A stretch of 64,000 nucleotides of DNA from DASQMT01 sp963827335 (GTDB lineage: Bacteria > Actinomycetota > Thermoleophilia > Solirubrobacterales > Solirubrobacteraceae). The stretch covers positions 868,001 to 932,000 of the forward strand of contig CAWHAP010000015.1 of assembly GCA_963827335.1 (NCBI GenBank), read 5' to 3'. The position numbers and the translations under genes were made by a program. The notes below the pieces were generated by a model. The model did not search any database. It had not been told where the DNA came from and saw only the letters and a list, made by a program, of their open reading frames with translations. Position 1 is the first letter of the stretch, and every line of letters starts with the position of its first letter. This document shows positions 8,706 through 17,678 of this stretch, in pieces.

Positions 8706-10120
8706 GCGCGCGCGAGCGGGAGCTCGAACGCGTCCTTCGACTGCGACTCGCCCGTGTTGGCGAGCGGGTAGTCGCCGCTGAAGCAGGCGTCGCAGTGCGT
8801 GTCGCGCGTCCCCTGGATCGCCTCGTACACGCCGCTCAGCGACAGGTAGGCGAGCGAGTCGGCGCCCAGCTCGGCCGCCACGCCGGCCACCGAGCGCCCG
8901 TGGGCGATCATCTCCTCGCGCGTGGACATGTCGATCCCGTAGTGGCAGGGATGGCGGATCGGCGGCGCGCTGATGCGCATGTGCACCTCGCGCGCGCCGG
9001 CGTCGCGCAGCATCTGCACGATCTGGCGCGTCGTGTTGCCGCGCACGATCGAGTCGTCCACCACGACGAGGCGCTGCCCCGCCACCACCTCGGGCAGCGG
9101 GTTGAACTTCATCCGCAGGCCGTGCTTGCGCAGCTCCTGCCCCGGCTGGATGAACGTGCGGGCGACGTAGCGGTTCTTGACGAAGCCGTCGTCCTGCGGC
9201 AGGCCGGTGGCCCGCGCGTAGCCGCGCGCCGCCGCGTTCCCCGAGTCCGGCACGGCGATGACCAGGTCGGCCTCCACGGGCGCCTCGCGCGCGAGGATCT
9301 CGCCCATCCGGCCGCGCGAGACCTGCAGCACCTGGCCGCCGAGGCGCGAGTCGGGGCGCGCGAAGTAGATGTGCTCGAACACGCAGAGCGCGCGGCGCGA
9401 GCCCTCGACGGCGAGCCGCGTCTCGATCCCGCGCGCGGAGAGCGAGACGATCTCGCCCGGCTGCACGTCGCGCAGGAAGCGGGCGCCGATGATGTCGAAC
9501 GCGCACGTCTCGGAGGCCACGCAGTACCGGTCGCCGATCATGCCCAGCGAGAGCGGCCGCATGCCGGCGGGATCGCGGAAGGCGACGACGCGGTCCTTGG
9601 TCATCACGACGGTCGAGTAGGCGCCCTCGAGCCGTTCCATCACGTCGGCGACCGCATCCTCGATGCGGTCCGCGGCGTGCGTGGACAGCAGCGCGGCGAT
9701 GATCTCGGAGTCCGACGTGGACCGGAACGTGACGCCCGCGGCTCGCAGCTCGCCGTGCAGCTCGACGGCGTTGACGAGGTTGCCGTTGTGGGCGAGCGCG
9801 ACCTCGCGCCGGTCGGCGCGGTAGACGGGCTGCGTGTTCTCCCAGGAGTTCGCGCCGGTGGTCGAGTAGCGCACGTGCCCGACCGCCATCTCGCCGCGCA
9901 GCGCGCGCAGCTTCTGCTCGTCGAACACCTGGTTGACGAGGCCCTTGTCGCGCATCGCCATGATGTGGCCGCCGTCCGAGGCGGCGATGCCCGCCGACTC
10001 CTGGCCGCGGTGCTGGAGGGCGTAGAGCGCGAAGTAGGTCAGGCGGGCGACATCCGAGCCCGGGGCGTGGATGCCGAACACGCCGCACTCGTCGCGCGGT
10101 CCGTCGCGGAGCTCGTACAC
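8702..10120 (-). CDS. purF: Amidophosphoribosyltransferase
   Basis: Commits PRPP to purine synthesis, making 5-phosphoribosylamine with glutamine as nitrogen donor. 472 residues from a GTG start. The first 11 residues (VYELRDGPRDE) look like the propeptide removed to expose the catalytic Cys of CGVFGIHAPG. The Ntn-hydrolase domain contains YALQHRGQESAGIA, GHVRYSTTG and AHNGNLVNAVEL. The PRTase domain carries VPDSGNAAARGYA and the PRPP loop VVVDDSIVRGNTTRQIV. The C-terminal part has Cys residues in HCDACFSGDYP. The start is 9 nt behind TATCCT. It is transcribed alone. Confidence 0.97.
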   Translation of the reverse strand: MYELRDGPRDECGVFGIHAPGSDVARLTYFALYALQHRGQESAGIAASDGGHIMAMRDKGLVNQVFDEQKLRALRGEMAVGHVRYSTTGANSWENTQPVYRADRREVALAHNGNLVNAVELHGELRAAGVTFRSTSDSEIIAALLSTHAADRIEDAVADVMERLEGAYSTVVMTKDRVVAFRDPAGMRPLSLGMIGDRYCVASETCAFDIIGARFLRDVQPGEIVSLSARGIETRLAVEGSRRALCVFEHIYFARPDSRLGGQVLQVSRGRMGEILAREAPVEADLVIAVPDSGNAAARGYARATGLPQDDGFVKNRYVARTFIQPGQELRKHGLRMKFNPLPEVVAGQRLVVVDDSIVRGNTTRQIVQMLRDAGAREVHMRISAPPIRHPCHYGIDMSTREEMIAHGRSVAGVAAELGADSLAYLSLSGVYEAIQGTRDTHCDACFSGDYPLANTGESQSKDAFELPLARA

Positions 10121-10129
10121 GAGAGGCGG

Positions 10130-10135
10130 AGGATA
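10130..10135 (-). promoter_or_regulatory. -10 box (TATCCT) of purF
   Basis: TATCCT on the minus strand, 9 nt ahead of the GTG start of purF, with no Shine-Dalgarno sequence in between. It sits in the 122-bp divergent region shared with the secreted-protein gene at 10243. Confidence 0.5.
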
Positions 10136-10242
10136 GCGGCGGGGGCGGCGGCGGCTGCCCGAACAGCTGTCCGTTGGCCGTTGCATTTCCCGCAGCGAGC
10201 GCAGAGGATCGCGCCGTTCACCACCAGGCTGGAGGCACCACG

Positions 10243-11979
10243 TTGTCACGTGTCGTACGGATATTGCTCGCCACCGCTGTGGCGGCGCTCACGCTCGGGG
10301 CGACGGCCCTCCCCGCGTCGGCGGGCATCTGGACCGAGGTCGCCAGCAACACCACGGAGGACATCACCGCGATCGAGTACCAGGGGGCGGACCGCTTCTG
10401 GTTCGTCACGGCGAACGGCAAGATCTTCAAGCGCGTCGGCGGCGTCTTCCAGGAGAAGCAGTCGGTCCCCGGCGTGATCTTCCGCGACATCGAGTTCCAG
10501 TCCGGCGGCGCGGTCGGCTTCGCGGTCGGGACGAGCGGCGCCGTGTGGCGCAGCGCGAACAGCGGCGACACCTGGGCCGCGGTCGCCCTGAATCCCGGCG
10601 GCGACGCACTCGACGAGCGCTGTGACCTGGGCGACGAGGCGGTCGGCGACATCGACAGCGTCCGCTTCGCCGGAACGGCGCGCGCATGGCTCGTCGCCGG
10701 CGGCTCGCAGATCTACCGGACGGTGAACGGCGCGACCGCGACGAACGTCGGCAGCGCCGCCGCGGGCTGGCAGTACATCAACGACAACGGAGATCCGTGC
10801 AAGGTCCCGCGCGACATCGACGACCTCTTCGCCGTGCCCGGCTCGGACAGCGTCTACTTCATCGCGAAGTCGTTCGGCTCCGTCTGGCTCACGACGAACG
10901 CGCTGGAGACGGGTGGCGCCAGCGAGCGGGCCGCATCCGGCGGCAACGGCTTCGAGCAGCTCCGCCGGCTCGCCGGCGATCCCGCCAACCCGAACCGCCA
11001 ATGGGCGGTGGCGCCGAACGGCGGCGGCATCTCGTACTACTCCCGCACCGAGACCGGCTGGGGCTCCGAGGCCCCGTGGACGATCGCGAACCCGGACCGG
11101 CGCGACCTGACCGCGCCGCACGACGTCGACTTCGCCGGCGGCACCGTGCTCGTCGCGGGCACGGCGGGCATGATCCTGCACTCCACCGACGGCGCGAGCT
11201 TCTACTACGACGACGCGGATGGCGCGCTGGCCACGCAGGACTGGCTCAGCGTGGGGCTCGCGAGCGCGACGTCGGGCGCCGTCGGCGGGCGCGCCGGCAA
11301 GCTGGCGGTCACATCCGCCGCGAACGTCCTCCCCGACATCGCCAAGCCGACCGGCACGATCGCCGGGCCGGCGACCGCGATCGCCGGGCGGCCGGTCACG
11401 TTCACGCTGAACGCCACGGACACGGGCGGCTCCGGCCTCAACACCGCCTCGATCGCGTGGACCGCGACCGGCGCGACCCCGGCGACGGGCAACCCGGCCA
11501 CGTTCACGTTCCCGTCCGCCGACTTCGTGACGGTCAGGGTCACGTTCGCCGACAACGCCGGCAACGTGGGCGAGGCGACGAAGTCCGTCTCGGTCGACCG
11601 CGCCTCCGGCGGCGGCGGGGCCGGCGCGAGCCTGCCCGTGTCGTTCTCGGGCCCTGGCAGCAAGCTGTCGGCCAAGATCGTCGGGAACAGGGTCCGCGTC
11701 CGCGCGCGCGGCACCATCTCCGTGCCCGCCGGATCGACGCTGCGGGCGGCCTGCAGGGGCAGGGTGACGCTGACCGTCAAGAAGAAGCGCACGACGCTCG
11801 CCACGCGCAAGGCGAAGCTGAAGCGCAAGAACGGCCGCTGCCGCTTCGGCAAGACGATCTTCATCAAGCGCAGCAAGGTCGGTCGCACCACGACCCGCCT
11901 GCGCCTGAAGATCAGCTTCAAGGGCAATTCCGCGCTCGCCGCGGGGCAGGTGACGAAGACGCTCGTCGTCAGGAAGTAG
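10243..11979 (+). CDS. Secreted BNR/beta-propeller-like protein with Ig-like and basic C-terminal domains
   Basis: 578 residues. I place the start at TTG because GGAGG lies 7 nt before it and a clean signal peptide follows at once: basic start, hydrophobic core VRILLATAVAALTLGATALP, cleavage at SAG. Residues about 30-350 contain BNR/Ycf48-like strands (GTSGAVWRSANSGDTWAAV, GTAGMILHSTDGASFYY), suggesting a beta-propeller. An Ig/PKD-like domain follows (about 375-470; VTVRVTFADNAGNVG). The last 100 residues are very rich in Lys and Arg and hold the CRGRVTLTVKKKRTTLATRK and KRKNGRCRFGK blocks with two Cys, a layout that fits a wall-associated domain. The role is unknown. Confidence 0.82.
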   Translation: MSRVVRILLATAVAALTLGATALPASAGIWTEVASNTTEDITAIEYQGADRFWFVTANGKIFKRVGGVFQEKQSVPGVIFRDIEFQSGGAVGFAVGTSGAVWRSANSGDTWAAVALNPGGDALDERCDLGDEAVGDIDSVRFAGTARAWLVAGGSQIYRTVNGATATNVGSAAAGWQYINDNGDPCKVPRDIDDLFAVPGSDSVYFIAKSFGSVWLTTNALETGGASERAASGGNGFEQLRRLAGDPANPNRQWAVAPNGGGISYYSRTETGWGSEAPWTIANPDRRDLTAPHDVDFAGGTVLVAGTAGMILHSTDGASFYYDDADGALATQDWLSVGLASATSGAVGGRAGKLAVTSAANVLPDIAKPTGTIAGPATAIAGRPVTFTLNATDTGGSGLNTASIAWTATGATPATGNPATFTFPSADFVTVRVTFADNAGNVGEATKSVSVDRASGGGGAGASLPVSFSGPGSKLSAKIVGNRVRVRARGTISVPAGSTLRAACRGRVTLTVKKKRTTLATRKAKLKRKNGRCRFGKTIFIKRSKVGRTTTRLRLKISFKGNSALAAGQVTKTLVVRK

Positions 11980-11997
11980 GCGCCACTGCGGCGCATC

Positions 11998-12027
11998 GGG
12001 GCCGGTACGGCGCGCCGTACCGGCCCC
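11998..12027. terminator. 30-bp perfect palindrome, likely terminator
   Basis: A perfect palindrome centred between 12012 and 12013, with arms made of GGGGCCGGTACGGCG and its complement. It lies 18 bp beyond the stop of the secreted-protein gene and just ahead of the promoter of the aminotransferase gene. It forms a very strong hairpin but has no T-run. A protein-binding palindrome is the alternative. Confidence 0.55.
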
Positions 12028-12076
12028 CTGACGGCCGTTACCCTCTCGTGCGGAGCCCAACGAGGAGAACGACCCC

Positions 12077-13462
12077 ATGGCCGTCACGACCCCCATCACG
12101 CTGGACCGCCGCCGCATCCAGGAGCTCATCGAGCGCGAGGAGCGCGAGCTCAACGCACGCACCGCCGCCTCCGGGCGCATGTTCGAGCGCGCGAACAAGG
12201 TGCTGAGCGCCGGGGTCGCGTCCTCCTACCAGCTCCGCGACCCGTGGCCGATCTACCTCGAGCGCGGCGTGGGCCCGAAGGTGTGGGACGTCGACGGCAA
12301 CGAGATGTGGGACTTCCACAACGGCTTCGGCGCGATGGTCCAGGGGCACGCGCACCCGGCGATCGGCAGGGCGCTCGCCGATCGCTACGCGGACGGCACC
12401 CACTTCGCCGCGCCGACCGAGGACGCGGTCGTCGTCGGGGAGGAGCTGGCCCGCCGCTGGGATCTGCCGCGCTGGCGCTACACGAACTCCGGCTCGGAGT
12501 CCACGATGGACGCCATCCGGATCGCGCGCGCCTACACGGGCCGCGAGACGATCATGAAGATCTTCGGCTCGTACCACGGCCATCACGACGCGGTGATGGT
12601 CTCGATCGGCGTCGAGTACGACAAGATCGGCGACCCGGACAACCTCGCCTCGCTCGCCTACGGCGCGGGCATCCCGCAGGCGGTCGTCGACCTCACGGTC
12701 GCCGTCCCGTTCAACGACGCCGGCGCGATGGAGCGCCGCATCGAGCGCCTCGACGCCGAGGGCCGCAAGCCCGCCTGCGTGATCATGGAGGCGGCCATGA
12801 TGAACCTCGGGATCGTCATGCCCGAGCCCGGCTACCTCGAGGCGGTCCGCGAGATCACCGAGCGCCACGGCATCGTCCTGATCTTCGACGAGGTCAAGAC
12901 CGGCCTGACGATCGCGGCCGGCGGCGCCACGGAGCGCTGGGGCGTCAAGCCCGACATGGTCACGCTCGCCAAGGCGCTCGGCGGCGGCGTGCCGACCGGC
13001 GCGATCGGGGGCTCCGAGGAGGTCTTCACGGTCGTCGAGGACGGCAGCGTCTACCAGGTCGGCACCTACAACGGGAACCCGCTCGGCATGGCCGCGGTGC
13101 GCGCGAACCTGCTCGAGGTCCTCACGCCGGAGGCCTACGACCATCTCGACCACCTCAACGACCGCATCCTCGCGGGCTGCACCGAGGTGATCCAGAAGTA
13201 CAACCTGCCGGGCTACGCGCTCGGCGTCGCCGGCAAGGGCTGCGTGACGTTCTCGACGCAGAAGATCGTCGACTACGCCACGTTCAAGGCCAGCCAGGAC
13301 AAGGACCTGTCCGAGCTCGCCTGGCTGTTCAACATGAACCGCGGCATCTTCATGACGCCGGGCCGCGAGGAGGAGTGGACGCTGTCGGTCACGCACACCG
13401 ACGAGGCGATCGACGCCTACGTGGGCGTGTTCGACGCGATGGCCGACGAGCTGACCCGCTAG
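12077..13462 (+). CDS. Class-III PLP-dependent aminotransferase, GSA-aminomutase-like
   Basis: 461 residues, fold-type I. Motifs: VWDVDGNEMWDFHNGFGAMV, YTNSGSESTMDAIRIARAYT (PLP phosphate site), FGSYHGHHDAVM, IFDEVKTGLTIA (the Asp that binds the pyridine N) and TLAKALGGGVPTGAIGG (Schiff-base Lys). The N-terminal part resembles glutamate-1-semialdehyde aminomutase (MFERANKVLSAGVASSYQ), but no other tetrapyrrole gene is nearby, so the substrate is open and an omega-amino acid or aspartate-type reaction is possible. ATG follows GAGGAG with good spacing; a TACCCT box at 12039-12044 could drive it. It is a paralogue of the broken gene at 7364-8705. Confidence 0.9.
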   Translation: MAVTTPITLDRRRIQELIEREERELNARTAASGRMFERANKVLSAGVASSYQLRDPWPIYLERGVGPKVWDVDGNEMWDFHNGFGAMVQGHAHPAIGRALADRYADGTHFAAPTEDAVVVGEELARRWDLPRWRYTNSGSESTMDAIRIARAYTGRETIMKIFGSYHGHHDAVMVSIGVEYDKIGDPDNLASLAYGAGIPQAVVDLTVAVPFNDAGAMERRIERLDAEGRKPACVIMEAAMMNLGIVMPEPGYLEAVREITERHGIVLIFDEVKTGLTIAAGGATERWGVKPDMVTLAKALGGGVPTGAIGGSEEVFTVVEDGSVYQVGTYNGNPLGMAAVRANLLEVLTPEAYDHLDHLNDRILAGCTEVIQKYNLPGYALGVAGKGCVTFSTQKIVDYATFKASQDKDLSELAWLFNMNRGIFMTPGREEEWTLSVTHTDEAIDAYVGVFDAMADELTR

Positions 13463-13489
13463 CACCGCGCGGGTCCGTTTCCTTCAAGC

Positions 13490-13523
13490 CATGGGCCGGG
13501 CGGATCGGCAGGCTCGGCCCATG
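13490..13523 (+). repeat. Inverted repeat covering the start codon of the next gene
   Basis: CATGGGCC at 13490-13497 and its exact complement GGCCCATG at 13516-13523 flank an 18-nt loop. The ATG used by the gene at 13521 is inside the right arm. In RNA the hairpin could hide the start codon. Confidence 0.45.
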
Positions 13524-14381
13524 ATCGATCTCCCCGCCGCACGCTCCTTCGTCCAGCGCAACGCCCGGCTCGTCGACCGGGCGCACCTCGCGTACCTGCT
13601 CGGCGAGGGGTCGCGAGACGCGGTGCTGCGCGCCCTCGCGGCGCACTCGAACGACGACGGCGGCTTCGGCCAGGCGCTCGAGTGCGACCTGCGCACCGCC
13701 GCGAGCCAGCCGATCGCGGTCCTCGGCGCCTTCGACCTCCTGCACGAGGTCGGCGCGGGCGACAGCCCGCTGATCGCGCCCGCGCTCGACTGGCTCGCGT
13801 CCGTCAGCAACCCCGACGGCGGCGTGCCGTTCGTGACGGCCGGCGCCGCCGACGGCCCGCATGCGCCCTTCCTCCCGACCGACCCGGGCGGGCCCTCGTC
13901 GTTCCACATGACCGCCGCGGTGACGGGCGCGGCGCAGCGGCTCGCCGCCGGGCGCGCCCACCCGTGGACGGCCGCCGCGGCCGCGTACTGCTGGGAGCAC
14001 CTGCCGCGCGACACGGGCAGCGCGTTCGAGATCCGCTACGCGCTCGACTTCCTCGACGGCGCCGAGGACCGCGGGCGCGCCGACGCCGCCCTCGAGGCGC
14101 TGCGCCCGATCGTCCCGCCCGACCGCCCGCTGCCGGTCTCCGGCGGCACCGCCGACGAGGTGCTGCCGCTCACGGTGCTGACGCCAAGGCCGGGCCGCCC
14201 GATCCGCGCGCTGTTCGACCCCGCCGCGGTCGAGCACGCGCTCGACGCGGTCGAGGCGGAGCAGCTCGAGGACGGCGGCTGGGACTTCGACTGGCTGCAC
14301 TGGGACGAGGGCGTGGCCTGCGAGACGCGCGGGCGCGTCACGGTCCACGCGGTCGCGCTGCTGCGCGCCAACGGCAGGTAG
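13521..14381 (+). CDS. Terpene-cyclase/prenyltransferase-like alpha-alpha barrel protein
   Basis: 286 residues from the ATG at MIDLPAARSFVQRNARL; an in-frame ATG lies 30 nt upstream. The repeats LAAHSNDDGGFGQALECDL, SVSNPDGGVPF and EQLEDGGWDFDW follow the pattern of QW/PSQ repeats found in squalene-hopene cyclases and prenyltransferase beta subunits (D-G-G-F/W turns). The DXDD motif of class II cyclases is not seen, and the protein is half the cyclase length. It is therefore more likely a single alpha-toroid of unknown role. No Shine-Dalgarno sequence is evident, and its start lies in an inverted repeat. The following LtrA gene starts within 15 nt of its stop. Confidence 0.72.
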   Translation: MIDLPAARSFVQRNARLVDRAHLAYLLGEGSRDAVLRALAAHSNDDGGFGQALECDLRTAASQPIAVLGAFDLLHEVGAGDSPLIAPALDWLASVSNPDGGVPFVTAGAADGPHAPFLPTDPGGPSSFHMTAAVTGAAQRLAAGRAHPWTAAAAAYCWEHLPRDTGSAFEIRYALDFLDGAEDRGRADAALEALRPIVPPDRPLPVSGGTADEVLPLTVLTPRPGRPIRALFDPAAVEHALDAVEAEQLEDGGWDFDWLHWDEGVACETRGRVTVHAVALLRANGR

Positions 14382-14384
14382 CGT
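14379..14384 (+). promoter_or_regulatory. -10 box (TAGCGT) before the LtrA gene
   Basis: TAGCGT begins with the stop codon of the upstream gene and lies 8 nt before the ATC at 14393. It fits a leaderless transcript starting at or near that ATC. Confidence 0.4.
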
Positions 14385-14392
14385 TCCGGCGC

Positions 14393-15502
14393 ATCGCCGC
14401 GCCGCAGCCCCAGTCCGAGAAGCGGGTCGAGCCGCTCGAGCTGTTCTTCGACCTCGTCTTCGTCTTCGCCCTCACGCAGGTCACCGCCCGGCTCGCCCAC
14501 GACCTGTCGTGGGGCGGGCTGCTGCGCGGCATGCTCGTGCTCGCATCGATCTGGTGGGCGTGGGCGGCGTACGCGTGGCTGACGAACGAGGTCGACAGCC
14601 GCCGCTGGCCCGTGCGGCTCGCCATCTTCGGCTCGATGATCGCCATGCTGATCGCGTCGCTCGCCGTCCCGGGCGCGTTCGAGGGCGACGCCCTGCTCTT
14701 CGCGTGCGCCTACCTCGGCGTGCGGCTCATGCACATCGGCCTGTTCGCGGCCGCGACCGAGCACGTCGACGTCCGCCAGGCCGCCCGCGCGCTCGCCGTC
14801 ACGGCCACGCTCGCGCCGATGCTGCTGATCGTCGCCGCCCTGCTCGACGAAACGGCGCAGACCGTCGTGTGGATCGTCGTGCTGGGGATCGACTTCGCCG
14901 GTGGCGGGCTGCGCGGGATCGGCGGCTGGCGGCTCTCCCCCGGCCACTTCGCCGAGCGCCACAGCCTGATCGTGATCATCGCGCTCGGCGAGTCGATCGT
15001 CGCGATCGGCGTCGGCGCCGAGGGGATCGACCTCGGCGCCGGCGAGCTGCTGGCCGCGGCGCTCGGCGTCGTCATCGCGGCCACGCTGTGGTGGACCTAC
15101 TTCGACGACGCACTCGAGCGCATAGAGGCGCGGCTGCACGCGCTGCCGAGCGGGCTCCCGCGCAACACGGCGGCACGCGACGCCTTCAGCTTCCTCCACC
15201 TGCCGCTGGTGGCCGGGATCGTGCTGCTCGCGCTCGGGGTGAAGAAGACGTTGGAGCACGTCGACGACCCGCTCAAGCTGATCGCCGCGGTCGGGCTGTG
15301 CGGCGGCGTCGCGCTCTACCTCATCGCCGACGTCGCGTTCCGGCGGCGCCTGCTCGGCACGCTCGAGCCGCAACGGCTGGTCGCGGCGGCCACCTGCCTG
15401 CTGCTGTTGCCGCTCGCGACCGAGATCCCCGCTGTCGCGTCGGTCGCCTGCGTCGCGGTCGTGGGCGCGGCGCTCGTCGCCTATGAGGCGGCTAGCGCAT
15501 GA
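14393..15502 (+). CDS. Low-temperature-requirement A (LtrA) family membrane protein
   Basis: About 369 residues with some ten membrane helices. The N-terminal family signature EPLELFFDLVFVFALTQVT is complete, and RLMHIGLFAAATEH and IIALGESIVAIGVGA follow in the expected order. The role of the family is poorly known; the name comes from a Listeria cold-growth phenotype. The start is a problem. The frame has no ATG, GTG or TTG close to the conserved N-terminus, and the first usable codon behind the TAGCGT box is ATC at 14393. Translation by coupling from the upstream stop is the alternative. The 3' end overlaps purL by 11 bp on the other strand. Confidence 0.85.
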   Translation: MAAPQPQSEKRVEPLELFFDLVFVFALTQVTARLAHDLSWGGLLRGMLVLASIWWAWAAYAWLTNEVDSRRWPVRLAIFGSMIAMLIASLAVPGAFEGDALLFACAYLGVRLMHIGLFAAATEHVDVRQAARALAVTATLAPMLLIVAALLDETAQTVVWIVVLGIDFAGGGLRGIGGWRLSPGHFAERHSLIVIIALGESIVAIGVGAEGIDLGAGELLAAALGVVIAATLWWTYFDDALERIEARLHALPSGLPRNTAARDAFSFLHLPLVAGIVLLALGVKKTLEHVDDPLKLIAAVGLCGGVALYLIADVAFRRRLLGTLEPQRLVAAATCLLLLPLATEIPAVASVACVAVVGAALVAYEAASA

Positions 15503-17678
15503 GCACGGCGAGGCCGGCGCCGTGCGCCGCGGCCAGGTCGCCGACGGGGACGTCGAGCACCTCGGCGATCCGCAGCGCGTCCCCGCCGACGGTGCCGATC
15601 ACCGTGGCGGCCGCGCCGAACGCGGCGAACGCGTCGTGCGGCCCGGAGACGACGAACGCGCCCGGGCCCTCGCCGAACAGCGCGGCATCGCCGCCGTCCA
15701 CGGTCACCTCCGCGCCGTGCCCGCCGGCGATGCACGCCTCCGCGAGCGCGACGGCGAGCCCGCCCTCGGCGACGTCGTGCGCGGAGCGCAGCGCGCCGGA
15801 GCGCACGGCCTGGCGGATCGCGGCGTGGACGGCCCGCAGCTCGCCCAGGTCGGCGGCCGGCAGCTCCCCCTCCGGCGCCTCGCCGCGCAGCTTCGCCAGC
15901 TCCGAGCCGGTCGGCGACGGAGCCCAGCCGCGCGCGGCGATCAGCGCCACCGCGTCGCCGGGCTGCGCGAAGCCGAGCCGGCCCGCGCGCTCCGGGTCGG
16001 GCAGCTCGCCGACCATGCCCACCACGGGCGTCGGGTAGATCGGGCCGCCGCCGCCCTCGTTGTAGAGCGAGACGTTCCCGCCCACGACCGGCACGCCGAG
16101 GGCGCGGCACGCGTCGGCCAGTCCGGCCACCGCGCGCGTCAGCTGCCAGGCGATGTGCGGCTTCTCGGGGTTGCCGAAGTTGAGGCAGTTCGTCAGGCCG
16201 AGCGGCTCGGCCCCGACGCAGGCGAGGTTGGCCGAGCACTCCAGCACCGCCTCCACCGCCCCGCGGTAGGGGTCGACGGCGACGCGCCGGCCGTTGCCGT
16301 CGATCGACACGGCGAGCGCCCCGCCGCCGCCTGTGCCCGCCGACGAAGTCGGCTGGGTATCGAGCATGAGCACCGCCGCGTCGGCCTGCTCGGGCCGGCG
16401 CGCCGTGCGCGAGCCGACGATGCAGTCGTACTGCTCGAACACCGGGCGGCGCGAGGCGACGTTCGCCGAGCCGAGCAGCGCGAGCAGCGTCCCGCCCGCG
16501 TCGAGCCCCTCGTCGAGCACGCGCGGTGGCGCCGGATAGAGCGGCACCGTCGGCTGCGCCGGCTCGAGGTCGTAGGCCGGGCACTCGTCGACCAGCGCGG
16601 TGACCGGCAGGTCGCCGGCGACGTCGTCGCCGACCAGGACGCGCAGGCGGCCGGTGTCGGTGACCACGCCGATCGCCGTCGCGTTGACCTCCCACTTCTC
16701 GCACACGGCGATCACGTCGTCGACCCGGGCGGGCTCGACCACGCAGAGCATCCGCTCCTGCGACTCGGAGATCATGATCTCGAACGGCTCCATGCCGGCC
16801 TCGCGCAGCGGCACCTTCGTGACGTCCAGGTCGAGCCCGACCTCGCCCTTCGCCGCCATCTCCGCCGACGAGGACGTGAGCCCCGCCGCGCCGAGGTCCT
16901 GCAGCGCGACCAGCAGTCCCCGGTCGAGCAGCTCGAGCGAGCACTCGAGCAGCTTCGCCTCCTCGAACGGATCGCCGATCTGGACGGTCGGGCGTTTGCT
17001 CGCGTCCTGGTCGCCGAGCTCGGCGGAGGCGAGGACGGAGGCGCCGCCGATCCCGTCGCGGCCGGTGCGCGCGCCGAACAGCACGACGACGTTGCCGACG
17101 CCGGCGGCCGCCGAGCGGATGAGCTTCTCGGTCTCGATCAGGCCGAGGCACATCGCGTTGACGAGGCAGTTCTGCTCGTAGGCGGACTCGAAGTAGATCT
17201 CGCCGCCGACGGTGGCGACGCCGATCGAGTTGCCGTAGTGCCCGATGCCGGCCACGGCGCGCTCGAGCAGGTAGCGCGAGCGCGCGGAGTCGGCGGGCTC
17301 GCCGAAGCGCAGCGAGTCGAGCACGGCGATCGGCCGCGCGCCGACCGCGAAGACGTCGCGCAGGATGCCGCCGACGCCGGTCGCCGCGCCCTCGAACGGC
17401 TCGACCGCGCTCGGGTGGTTGTGCGACTCGACCTTGAACGCGCACGCCAGGCCGCCGCCGACGTCGACGGCGCCGGCGTTCTCGCCCGGCCCCATGACCA
17501 CGCGCGCGCCCTCGGTGGGCAGCGTCTTGAGCAGCTTGCGCGAGTGCTTGTAGCCGCAGTGCTCGGACCACATGAGGCTGAACACCGCCAGCTCGACCTC
17601 GTTGGGCTCGCGCCCCATGAGCGCGACGATGCGCTCGTACTCGCCGTCGGTGAGGCCGAGCTCTCGATGGCGGCTCAT
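15492..17678 (-). CDS. purL: Phosphoribosylformylglycinamidine synthase, large subunit PurL
   Basis: The ATP-dependent synthetase subunit of the three-part FGAR amidotransferase (PurS, PurQ, PurL). 728 residues, the small bacterial form. Motifs: MWSEHCGYKHSRKLLK, the glutamine-tunnel and FGAR-binding stretch KVESHNHPSAVEPFEGAATG, GHYGNSIGVATVGGE, LQDLGAAGLTSSSAEMA and the second-half repeat NCLNFGNPEKP. It is coupled to purQ by an ATGA overlap and ends inside the 3' end of the LtrA gene. Confidence 0.97.
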   Translation of the reverse strand: MSRHRELGLTDGEYERIVALMGREPNEVELAVFSLMWSEHCGYKHSRKLLKTLPTEGARVVMGPGENAGAVDVGGGLACAFKVESHNHPSAVEPFEGAATGVGGILRDVFAVGARPIAVLDSLRFGEPADSARSRYLLERAVAGIGHYGNSIGVATVGGEIYFESAYEQNCLVNAMCLGLIETEKLIRSAAAGVGNVVVLFGARTGRDGIGGASVLASAELGDQDASKRPTVQIGDPFEEAKLLECSLELLDRGLLVALQDLGAAGLTSSSAEMAAKGEVGLDLDVTKVPLREAGMEPFEIMISESQERMLCVVEPARVDDVIAVCEKWEVNATAIGVVTDTGRLRVLVGDDVAGDLPVTALVDECPAYDLEPAQPTVPLYPAPPRVLDEGLDAGGTLLALLGSANVASRRPVFEQYDCIVGSRTARRPEQADAAVLMLDTQPTSSAGTGGGGALAVSIDGNGRRVAVDPYRGAVEAVLECSANLACVGAEPLGLTNCLNFGNPEKPHIAWQLTRAVAGLADACRALGVPVVGGNVSLYNEGGGGPIYPTPVVGMVGELPDPERAGRLGFAQPGDAVALIAARGWAPSPTGSELAKLRGEAPEGELPAADLGELRAVHAAIRQAVRSGALRSAHDVAEGGLAVALAEACIAGGHGAEVTVDGGDAALFGEGPGAFVVSGPHDAFAAFGAAATVIGTVGGDALRIAEVLDVPVGDLAAAHGAGLAVLMR

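Noticed and set aside
12077..13462. Calling the intact aminotransferase hemL
   Set aside because: The family resemblance is good, but no tetrapyrrole gene is nearby, and the same fold serves many substrates.
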